A stretch of DNA of 64,000 nucleotides from an uncultured Lachnospiraceae bacterium (GTDB taxonomy: Bacteria; Bacillota; Clostridia; Lachnospirales; Lachnospiraceae). Both the position numbers and the translations under genes were made by a program. This document shows, piece after piece, positions 36,443 to 44,000 of this stretch. The stretch spans positions 13,331-77,330 of the forward strand of contig CAJTPS010000018.1 in NCBI GenBank assembly GCA_910578555.1, in the 5' to 3' direction. Numbering within the stretch: the first letter of the stretch is position 1; every line of letters begins with the position of its first letter. Below the pieces are notes generated by a model. It saw only the letters and a program-made list of their open reading frames with translations. It was not told the origin of the DNA and searched no databases.

Positions 36443-36713
36443 TTTAGTCCTTTCTCAAACTTGCAACGAAACAAGGTTTTGATGGAGGCAGCGCTGTTTT
36501 ACCAATCAAATATCTCACAAATGCCTATGGCGCATCAGAGTTCCGGCAGGGATATATGCCATATGGTTTTAAAGGGGTGAAGATTGTTTTTCTGATGCAA
36601 ATAAATATAGAAATTATTTAGGTAGGACTAAATTAGCTCTTAAAACGGATATTCCGTTTATGTATCGCTAATCTGTTCCTGCCTTTTTATTTTGGGAGAA
36701 GGAGGATTAACAG
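36443..36713 (+). other. Remnant region after integrase breakpoint
   Basis: One frame contains a 45-codon stretch without stop (FLKLATKQGFDGGSAV, then YLTNAYGASEFRQGYMPYGF) bounded by stops on both sides and lacking a start, so it looks like a piece of a lost protein gene of unknown family. AAACGGA-TAT-TCCGTTT near 36642 can form a small hairpin. The deletion that removed the integrase end probably joined these fragments. Confidence 0.5.
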
Positions 36714-37106
36714 ATGGGTTTTACAAAGAGAGAGCTAGTTGAGTTCCTAGACGGACTGGTGGAGTTAGCCAGTGAAGATAACAAGGCAAATGCAGTCTTG
36801 GTAAAAGAACAGTTTTTAAGTGACTTTGAAAAGAGTTACGGATTTGAAAAGGAGGTAATAACAGAAGTTTCAAAGCTGCCGCCACATTATATAGCAGCAA
36901 TGCCAGATTCTGTGCAGGAAGAAATCAAGCAGAAAGTAATAGCAGCATTAACAGAACATGGCGAATGCACTCCTGAAAATGTTGACCGTGCTATGGGTTC
37001 CAAAATTTATGACTTGGAGGATCTGATTGATATTCGTGAGTATGTCAGGCAGATGGAGGCGGAACAGAGAAAGAAATCGGAACAGAAAAGGAGGAGCGGA
37101 AGATGA
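36714..37106 (+). CDS. Hypothetical protein at start of the transfer region
   Basis: The 130-residue charged protein (MGFTKRELVEFLDGLVELAS, LPPHYIAAMPDSVQEEIKQK) has no recognised domain and no membrane segment. The start follows GAAGGAGGATTAACAG. Its stop overlaps the ATG of a tiny membrane protein gene at 37103, so the two are translationally coupled. Lysine/arginine-rich end (EQKRRSGR) could bind nucleic acid, by inference only. Confidence 0.65.
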   Translation: MGFTKRELVEFLDGLVELASEDNKANAVLVKEQFLSDFEKSYGFEKEVITEVSKLPPHYIAAMPDSVQEEIKQKVIAALTEHGECTPENVDRAMGSKIYDLEDLIDIREYVRQMEAEQRKKSEQKRRSGR

Positions 37107-37246
37107 TAGGAGCAGTAATCATTGTAGCAGTAGTACTTTTGTTATACTTTTCCCTTGCAAGATCAGCAGGGATGGCAGACAGGAAATTAGAAGAGATATA
37201 CAGGCTTTCCGCCGCAAGAGAGGCGGGTGGCGTGGATGGGAATTAA
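37103..37246 (+). CDS. Tiny single-pass membrane protein
   Basis: This 47-codon frame (MIGAVIIVAVVLLLYFSLAR...) starts at an ATG overlapping the previous stop (ATGA) and is preceded by AGGAGCGGAAG. The first 17 residues form a membrane helix and the rest is polar. It is short but the coupling and ribosome binding site support translation. Function unknown. Confidence 0.6.
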   Translation: MIGAVIIVAVVLLLYFSLARSAGMADRKLEEIYRLSAAREAGGVDGN

Positions 37247-37502
37247 CGTAAGGATGCAGAACGCTCCAAAACTGGATGGAATTATTGCGGCACAGGTAAA
37301 GTTGGAAAACGATTTAAGAAGCTGTATGCGCTGTCAATTCTTTCACGGAAACAACCGTCAGTGTCTCGCTAAGAAATGTGTTAAGGAAGAAAGCAAGCCT
37401 GAAATTACGGTGCAGGACAAAGAAGATATGTGCTTTGGATGCCCGTACAGACAGTCAGATAAGTACTGCTTTCCCTGCATGAAAAAGATATTAAGGAGAT
37501 AA
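37236..37502 (+). CDS. Cysteine-rich hypothetical protein
   Basis: About 88 residues with paired cysteines (CMRCQFFHG, CLAKKC, CFGCPYR, YCFPCMKK) that suggest one or two zinc-binding knuckles. The start is uncertain: ATG 37236 overlaps the upstream tiny gene by 11 bp and lacks a strong ribosome binding site, and ATG 37254 is another option. It precedes the parM-like gene by about 30 bp. The partner or target is unknown. Confidence 0.55.
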   Translation: MGINVRMQNAPKLDGIIAAQVKLENDLRSCMRCQFFHGNNRQCLAKKCVKEESKPEITVQDKEDMCFGCPYRQSDKYCFPCMKKILRR

Positions 37503-37535
37503 GTCTACATGAAAAAAATATGGAGGAAGAACACA

Positions 37536-38459
37536 ATGGATAAACATATTGAAGTAATCGGGATCGATCATGGCTGGTCGAACATGAAAACAGCAACGCA
37601 GATTTTTACGACAGGAGTAAAGGAAATAACGACAGAACCTGCATTTTATGATGATTTGGTGGAACTGGACGGAAGGTATTACAAGGTAGGCGGGAAACGT
37701 CTTGAAGTCAGGGATACAAAAGTTGAGAATGACAACTTCTACCTGCTTACCCTTGCAGCAGTAGCAAAGGAGCTGAACAGGCGTGGAATGAGAAATACAG
37801 ATATCCTTTTATCGGTAGGACTTCCGCTGACAAGGTTCGGCGCAGAGAAGCAGGACTTCATTGATTATCTGTCAAAGAATAAAGAAGTCAGTTACTTCTT
37901 TGAGAAAGAGAAGTATACGGCAAGGATAGCAAGGGTGTCCGTGTTCCCACAATGTTATGCGGCGGTTGCAGAACAGTTGAAAACCCTGCCGGAGCGTGTG
38001 GTGGTGGTAGATATAGGCAGTTGGACGATTGACATCATGCCGATACAGAACGGCAAGCCGAATGAGGCAGAGTGTATCACAAGCCAGCAGGGGCTTATCC
38101 GCTGCATGAGGACAATCAATGAGGAATGTAACAGGCAGATCGGACAGGAGCTTGAAGAAAACGTGATACAGCAGGTCATGGCAACCGGAGAAGCGGCGCT
38201 GCCGGATAAGTACATGAACATTGTAAGGGACTGCCTGCGTGATTTCGCACAAAAAGTCTACAATACCCTGAAAGAACACGGTTACAACCTTGATGTGATA
38301 CCGATTGTGTTCGTGGGCGGGGGTGCAGCGGTCATGCGGCTGTTCGGCTCACATGACGGTGGGAATATCCGTTACATTGAGGACATCAAAGCAAATGCAA
38401 AGGGGTATGAGCAGCTCGGCAGGGTTTTCCTTGCAAAGCACCGTAACCAGATAGGATAG
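37536..38459 (+). CDS. ParM/Alp-like actin-family segregation protein
   Basis: The 307-residue product has the actin-fold phosphate loops: IEVIGIDHGWSNMKTA at the N-terminus, VVVVDIGSWTIDIMPI in the middle and PIVFVGGGAAVMRLFG near the end. These match ParM/StbA-like filament-forming ATPases of plasmids. ATG 37536 with GGAGGAAGAACACA is preferred over the upstream ATG 37509. The next gene (38471) has the size and charge of a ParR-type adaptor. Such a pair on an integrative element suggests that it is partitioned while excised and circular. Confidence 0.85.
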   Translation: MDKHIEVIGIDHGWSNMKTATQIFTTGVKEITTEPAFYDDLVELDGRYYKVGGKRLEVRDTKVENDNFYLLTLAAVAKELNRRGMRNTDILLSVGLPLTRFGAEKQDFIDYLSKNKEVSYFFEKEKYTARIARVSVFPQCYAAVAEQLKTLPERVVVVDIGSWTIDIMPIQNGKPNEAECITSQQGLIRCMRTINEECNRQIGQELEENVIQQVMATGEAALPDKYMNIVRDCLRDFAQKVYNTLKEHGYNLDVIPIVFVGGGAAVMRLFGSHDGGNIRYIEDIKANAKGYEQLGRVFLAKHRNQIG

Positions 38460-38470
38460 GGGTGGGGTAT

Positions 38471-38911
38471 ATGGCAAAGTCAAATATTGTCTACCGAAGT
38501 TACCGCCTCAACCTTGACAATGAGCAGCAGCGCAGGGTAAACAAGGTGCTTGCGGAACTGAATACAGAGATCCATAAGTCTGTAAACCAGTTCATAACGG
38601 ATGCCATAGACTTCTATGCAAACAGTTTTGAGAATGAAGATCTGCTGAAAGAGACAGCGGAACGGAAGAAAAAGGAAGAACAGTATATCTCAAAGAGTGA
38701 CCTTGATGGTATCCGTGAAGAACTAAAGAATGATGTTAAGAATGAGATCATCATGCTGCTCGGTGCTGCCCTCGGAGGCGGGGCGGCACGGGTGGCGGAG
38801 GGCAGCATGGGAAGGATGGTCATGGAAAGCGTGGCAAAGGAAACACTAGCCGATAGCACAGAAGAAACCACAGATCCAACCATGATGGAACTGGTTGATA
38901 ACTGGGGATAG
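38471..38911 (+). CDS. ParR-like small partner of the actin homologue
   Basis: The 146-residue protein has an N-terminal ribbon-helix-helix-like region (IVYRSYRLNLDNEQQRRVNK, IHKSVNQFITDAIDFYANSF) and a long charged helix, ending in a Gly/Ala-rich segment. ATG 38471 lies 11 bp after the parM-like stop. In type II partition systems the gene after parM encodes the DNA-binding adaptor ParR that binds a centromere near the operon; I infer this role from size, fold and position. Confidence 0.65.
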   Translation: MAKSNIVYRSYRLNLDNEQQRRVNKVLAELNTEIHKSVNQFITDAIDFYANSFENEDLLKETAERKKKEEQYISKSDLDGIREELKNDVKNEIIMLLGAALGGGAARVAEGSMGRMVMESVAKETLADSTEETTDPTMMELVDNWG

Positions 38912-38978
38912 GAGGAAAATTCCTCTGCTCCTGCAAGGGCAGTCGCATTTTCCTGTGGAAAACAAGGAGGAATGTTTT

Positions 38979-39161
38979 ATGGCAGGGATAGTTTTAAGAA
39001 AGACCGGGGTGGTATTGCTTACCATATTGAAATGGATATTACAGGCGGTGCTTGCGGCATTGAAGCTGGTGTTTGGTATCGTAAAGCTGTTCCTGCTTCT
39101 GCTTGCTCTGGTTATGAGGATTATGCTGATAATGGTCGGCGTTTCCATAGGCAGACGGTGA
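38979..39161 (+). CDS. Small hydrophobic cationic protein, copy 1
   Basis: The 60-residue product (MAGIVLRKTGVVLLTILKWI...) consists almost wholly of hydrophobic helices with Lys/Arg at the ends and finishes with GRR. A clear paralogue of equal length lies at 40643-40825 (matching LLTILKWxLQAVL and LKLVxGIxKLFLLLLAL). ATG 38979 follows AACAAGGAGGAATGTTTT. It may be a membrane insert of the transfer apparatus or a toxin-like peptide; neither is shown. Confidence 0.65.
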   Translation: MAGIVLRKTGVVLLTILKWILQAVLAALKLVFGIVKLFLLLLALVMRIMLIMVGVSIGRR

Positions 39162-39174
39162 GAGGAGTTTGCGA

Positions 39175-39396
39175 ATGAAAAGAGCAAAGATGACGGAAGA
39201 AGAAAGAAAAATACATAGGTATGAAATGTCAGAGGCATACCGCAAGAAAGTATTGAGATTTACACTGCAATTCAATACCACAACAGATAAAGAAGCTAGG
39301 GAATGGTTTGAGAAGAACAATAAAAGCGGCGCTTATCTGAAACGGCTGATCCTTGAAGATAAAGCAAGGAGATCCGGCGAAAAAGGGCAGCATTGA
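39175..39396 (+). CDS. Small ribbon-helix-helix-like protein
   Basis: The 73-residue protein (MKRAKMTEEERKIHRYEMSE, FTLQFNTTTDKEAREWFEKN, KSGAYLKRLILEDKARRSG) contains a short beta strand followed by two helices, as in ribbon-helix-helix DNA-binding proteins of mobile elements. ATG 39175 has GAGAGGAGTTTGCGA upstream. It may regulate the transfer genes, by inference. Confidence 0.6.
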   Translation: MKRAKMTEEERKIHRYEMSEAYRKKVLRFTLQFNTTTDKEAREWFEKNNKSGAYLKRLILEDKARRSGEKGQH

Positions 39397-39411
39397 AAGG
39401 AGGTGATGGGT

Positions 39412-39504
39412 ATGTGGAGGTTGAAATTCTACAAGGCATATGCAAGCGACAAGAAGCTGAAAAGGATGCTTGCATACTGGGGTAAGTTTAACAAAGCAAA
39501 ATGA
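39412..39504 (+). CDS. Predicted 30-residue basic peptide
   Basis: MWRLKFYKAYASDKKLKRML... is a 30-codon frame with the strongest possible ribosome binding site (AAAGGAGGTGATGGGT) directly upstream. It is basic and aromatic. Function unknown; it is included because the initiation site is unusually good. Confidence 0.5.
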   Translation: MWRLKFYKAYASDKKLKRMLAYWGKFNKAK

Positions 39505-39516
39505 TAGGAGGAAACA

Positions 39517-39585
39517 ATGCACAGAATACGGGACAGTCCTAAACTGATATGTGTCCCGTGCAGACCATGCAGAGTCTTTTCATAA
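39517..39585 (+). CDS. Possible 22-residue Cys-containing peptide
   Basis: MHRIRDSPKLICVPCRPCRV... is preceded by ATAGGAGGAAACA. It contains CVPC and a third Cys. At this length coding status is uncertain; its stop lies in the left arm of the inverted repeat at 39581. Confidence 0.3.
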   Translation: MHRIRDSPKLICVPCRPCRVFS

Positions 39586-39630
39586 GGGAAAGAACAGCGG
39601 CACACGGACACAGCCTGCCTTTCCCTTATG
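39581..39630. repeat. Inverted repeat with 12-bp arms upstream of lipoprotein gene
   Basis: CATAAGGGAAAG (39581-39592) and CTTTCCCTTATG (39619-39630) pair perfectly around a 26-nt loop. A related pair (GTTTCCCTTTAT/ATAAAGGGAAAC) flanks a larger loop at 40885-40946. Confidence 0.65.
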
Positions 39631-39651
39631 AGGAAAGGATAGGCGATTCAT

Positions 39652-40470
39652 ATGAAAAAGAGATTATTTCTGATTTTATCCGTAGGTATCATGCTTTTTG
39701 CCGGATGCGGCAATAAGGACAATCTTATGGCTGATATGGAGACGGAAAAGACCGAAACAGTGAGAGACACTGAGGAAACGGATATAGCAGGGAACACAAA
39801 TAAACCTGCGGCGGTGCAGACCGGGGAGGGGGAAACAGAAAAGCGGCAGACCGAAAAGGAAACGCCGGAAGAAACAGAAACGGAAGAGGGGGATGTGAAA
39901 GCAGCAGAAACGCCTGAACCGCAGCCTGTAAGCCAGCCGGAGCAGAAAACCGAAACGGAACCTGCACCAAACAGTGCAGATGTGCCAAAACAGGAAGAAG
40001 CAGGGCAGGAAGAAACAGGACCGGAAGAGACGGAGTGTGAAGCAAAGCCGGAAGAAACAAAACCGAAAGAGACAAAACCGGAAGAAATCAAACAGCAGGA
40101 ACAGACAGTGACCGTATCGCCATACAATCCCGTATCCGTATGCAGTCAGGCGGTTGCAAAGTGTCAGGCGGGCGGGATGATAACCACCACGGACAACCTC
40201 GCAAACCTTCTGTCAGAGGGGAAGATAACACAGGAAGAATACAATTCTTATTATCCGTATGACGGACTGGGGTATTACAGCGTTTTTGTGGAGACAGACT
40301 TAAACAAAGCGTCCACCACGTCCGGCAGGAAACTTGGCAGTGAGGACGGGATAGCGGATTACATTGCGGGGATGATGATGCTGGAAACGGAGCCTGTGTT
40401 TTATATCGAATATGCAGGGGTGTACAGCCTGAACGAGACAGATTTTTATGAGTTCCGCTGTTACAGGTAA
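39652..40470 (+). CDS. Lipoprotein with Glu/Thr/Pro-rich repeat spacer
   Basis: The 272-residue product starts MKKRLFLILSVGIMLFAGC, with lipid-attachment Cys at residue 19. Residues about 30-155 are a low-complexity acidic spacer with short repeats (EETKPKETKPEEIKQ), likely spanning the wall. The C-terminal 115 residues form a conserved-looking domain (VSVCSQAVAKCQAGGMITTT, GLGYYSVFVETDLNKASTTS). ATG 39652 follows GAGGAAAGGATAGGCGATTCAT. Its role on the element is unknown; cell-surface contact or exclusion is possible. Confidence 0.75.
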   Translation: MKKRLFLILSVGIMLFAGCGNKDNLMADMETEKTETVRDTEETDIAGNTNKPAAVQTGEGETEKRQTEKETPEETETEEGDVKAAETPEPQPVSQPEQKTETEPAPNSADVPKQEEAGQEETGPEETECEAKPEETKPKETKPEEIKQQEQTVTVSPYNPVSVCSQAVAKCQAGGMITTTDNLANLLSEGKITQEEYNSYYPYDGLGYYSVFVETDLNKASTTSGRKLGSEDGIADYIAGMMMLETEPVFYIEYAGVYSLNETDFYEFRCYR

Positions 40471-40519
40471 GGGAGCATACCGATGTTCTGATGAAAACAT
40501 GCATTATTATGACTTAATC

Positions 40520-40549
40520 TTGACAATGGACAGCATCAGAGGGTACACT
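40520..40549 (+). promoter_or_regulatory. Candidate promoter upstream of hydrophobic protein copy 2
   Basis: TTGACA (40520-40525), an 18-bp spacer and TACACT (40544-40549) precede the 40643 gene by about 95 bp. Confidence 0.5.
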
Positions 40550-40642
40550 TGGTATTGTCGTGCATTACGATAGTTGATATAGGACAGCGGGCGGTTCAGT
40601 CATGATAAACGGGCTGATAACCGTGGATTGGAGGAAATGCTG

Positions 40643-40825
40643 ATGGTGGGAATGGTTTTGAAAAAGGCGGCGGTGGTACTGCTTACCATACTGAAATGGA
40701 TGCTGCAGGCAGTGCTTATGCTCCTGAAACTGGTACTTGGGATAGCAAAACTGTTCCTGTTGCTGCTTGCACTTGTTGCAAGGGTTGTACTGACAATGTT
40801 CGGTGTCGTGGCGGGCAGACGGTAA
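40643..40825 (+). CDS. Small hydrophobic cationic protein, copy 2
   Basis: The 60-residue product (MVGMVLKKAAVVLLTILKWM...) is a paralogue of the 38979 gene with the same length, Lys positions and GRR end. ATG 40643 is placed by GGAGGAAATGCTG upstream; an in-frame ATG at 40628 overlaps the ribosome binding site. It lies before the large adhesin gene. Duplication within 2 kb suggests the two copies may work together or with different partners. Confidence 0.6.
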   Translation: MVGMVLKKAAVVLLTILKWMLQAVLMLLKLVLGIAKLFLLLLALVARVVLTMFGVVAGRR

Positions 40826-41047
40826 GGGAAAGTCCCTCACTGGTATGTGAAGTGCGGTCGGGCATTTCAAAAGAAAAATGTTCGGTTTCCCTTTATCTGT
40901 CTATCAAATTCTGATATGTGGGTTCCGCCCGGATATAAAGGGAAACAGACAGAGATTGAAGTTCAAAAAAGAATAACAGTAAACGGAAAATGACAAGCCA
41001 TTTTACATGACTTGTTATTTTTTTGCCCTATTATAAGGAGGAAATGA
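40826..41047. other. Intergenic region before adhesin with long inverted repeat
   Basis: GTTTCCCTTTAT (40885-40896) and ATAAAGGGAAAC (40935-40946) enclose a 38-nt loop. The final part carries TATAAGGAGGAAATGA, the ribosome binding site of the adhesin gene. No clear promoter is seen. Confidence 0.5.
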
Positions 41048-44000
41048 ATGAAACAGAAAATGAAAAGATTTATGGCAGGATTCTTAGCCCTGCTCACGGT
41101 CTTTACCACGCTGTTTAGTAATGGAACAACCGCTTTTGCGGCAAGTTCCAGTGCGAACATTTCTTTCTGGTATGCGTCAACAAGAGCATCCGGCGAGGTA
41201 AGGGAGTTAAAGGCAGGCTATGACCACGGGAAGATCCTGTATGCCATATTGGACGGAAACGCCGCCTACTGCATGAATTTCGGACTGGCGGCAGATGGCG
41301 GGCAGCTCATGAACAGCTACCCTAATTCAAGCACTTCCATGACGGCACAGCAGGAGAAGCTGTTAAGCTACTGCCTCTATTTTGGTTTTAACAGCAACAG
41401 CGCAACGCCGCCTTCAAATGAACAGTGTGACCAGTTCATAGCGACACAGGCAATGGTGTGGGTGATCGTAGGGAACCTGTTCGGCACAGGCAGCGGGGAT
41501 TCAGCGGCAAGGAAGCTGTGCGATACGGCTCCAAACCCGTCATCGTCTTACGATTATTATACAAGCCTGAAAAACAACATTAGCAAGTCTTATAATGCCA
41601 CAAGACCGAGTTTTGCAAGCAGGACACAGAGCGGTGCGGAGACTTATGAGCTGAAATGGAATGAAGCAAACCAGCGTTTTGAGAAAACCCTTACTGACAG
41701 CAATGGCGTACTTTCCAGTTTTGACATTTCACTGAGCGGGTACACGGTGGAAAAGAACGGGAACAGCGTTACCATTTCCAGTAAGGAAGTAAACACGGCG
41801 GCAACAATGGCAACCATGAACTCTACGGCAGGGGAAGTGGAGACGACTTCAAGCTGTGTGTTCTGGCTTACGGAAAAGGCAAACTATCAGGAGTTTGTTT
41901 CGGAAAGACCTAGCGCCGATCCTATCCATGCTTATTTTAAGGTAAAGACGGAAAACATCGGCTATGGGGAAATCGTTAAGACCGATGAGTCCAGCGGTGT
42001 TAAGCTGAAAGGAGCCGTATACGGTATTTATTCCGACAGCGGATGCACCAATAAGGTAGATACCATGACTACAGACGGTAACGGTTATGCAAAATCCAAT
42101 GCACTTGTAGCAGGAACCTACTATGTAAAGGAAATTACCGCTCCGAAAGGATATGTATTGAGCGGCAAAGTCCATACGCTGACCGTCAAGGCAGGACAGA
42201 CAACCGGGATCAGCGCAACGGACAAAGAGCAGCTTGGGGCAGTCACCATTTATAAAGAGGGGGAAGTCCTGACCGGATGGAATGGCAGCAACTTCACTTA
42301 TGAGAAAAAGAAGCTGCCGGGGGCTGTTTTCAAAGTGACAGCAGGCGCAGACATTTATAAGGCAGACGGCACAAAAGTCTATAACAAAGGGGACCTGATC
42401 GCTGAAAACCTTGTAAGTGGAAGCGACGGGAAGGTGCTGTTATCAGACCTTCATCTTGGAACCTATATCGTTACAGAGACAAAGAGCATTGACGGATACA
42501 CTATCAACACCACACCGCAGACAGTAAAAATCGAGTATAAGGATCAGACGGTGGAAGTGCAGTATGAAGAGGCAACCGTCCTGAATACCAGACAGAAAGC
42601 GGAAGTTTCCGTTACAAAGAAAGATTCCGAGACAACAAACCCGCTGGACGGCGGACAGTACACGCTTTATGCGGGAAATGACATCAAGAATTATGCAGGA
42701 CAGGTCATTGTGACAAAGGGGACTGCATTACAGACCGTTACAACAGGGGAGGACGGCAGCGCCGCTTACACGGTAGACCTTCCAATCGCAAACAGCTATT
42801 ATATTTCAGAGACACAGGCTCCTTACGCATATTACAGGAACAGTTCTGATATATACAGCTTCAATTTCAATTTTCTGCCAGAGACAACCGCAAAGGCGAC
42901 ATTTACACACACCTTTGCAAATGACAGGACAACAGCAAAAATCCACATCTACAAGGTAGATAAAGAGACAGGAAAAGCGGTTCCGCAGGGCGATGCAAAA
43001 CTGGAGGGCGCTGTTTACGGCTTGTATGCCCGCAACGATATTGCGCACCCGGACGGGGCAACAGGCATTATCTTCCATGCGGGGGATCTTGTTGCGACAC
43101 TGACAACGGATGAGGGCGGCAATGCGGAGGTAAACAACCTTTATCTCGGCAATTATTATGTAAAGGAAATCACACCGCCGGAGGGCTATCTCCTTGACGA
43201 AGAGGAACATGATGTTGTCTGCGATTATGAGGGCGATCTGGTAGCGGAAGTGTCAAGAAGCACAACATCGGCAGAGCAGGTCATCAAGCAGCCGTTCCAG
43301 CTTATCAAAGTATCCGACAACGGGGACGACACGGAGGCGCCTGTACTGTCCGGCGCAGGCTTTACCGCATACCTGAAATCTTCCTTATCCGTACTGGAAG
43401 ATGGAAGTTATGATTTTGACAGCGCAGAAGCCGTAAAGATCGGCAGCAAGGGGGAAACTACCCTTTTCACGGATGCAAAGGGGCATATCGTGACACAGCC
43501 TATCCCTTACGGGACTTATGTGGTGGTTGAGACAGTCACGCCCCACAACATGGAAACAGTAAGACCTTTTGAAGTAAGGATTGTGGAGAACCACCCGGCA
43601 GAGCCGCAGGTTTGGCGTGTATTCATTGACCGTGAATTTACTGCAAAGCTGCGTGTGATCAAGAAGGACGCTGACACAAAGCAGACAGTCCTTATCCCGA
43701 ATACGGAGTTTAAGATTTTCAACATTGACAAAAACGAATATGTCAAGATGGTTACAACTTATCCGTCAAAGGTTACGCACACTTCTTTCTTTACGGACAG
43801 TGACGGCGACTTAATCCTGCCTGACACATTGAAGATTGGAAATTACCGTATTGAGGAAGTAAAAGCGCCGCATGGATATGTGCTGAACACTAATTATGTG
43901 GAAGTAGCGGTTGATTCCGATACGTTCTATGAGACTGATCCCGACACCTATGATGCAATTATCACGGTGGAATATGAGGACGAACCCGTTACCGGGGAAC

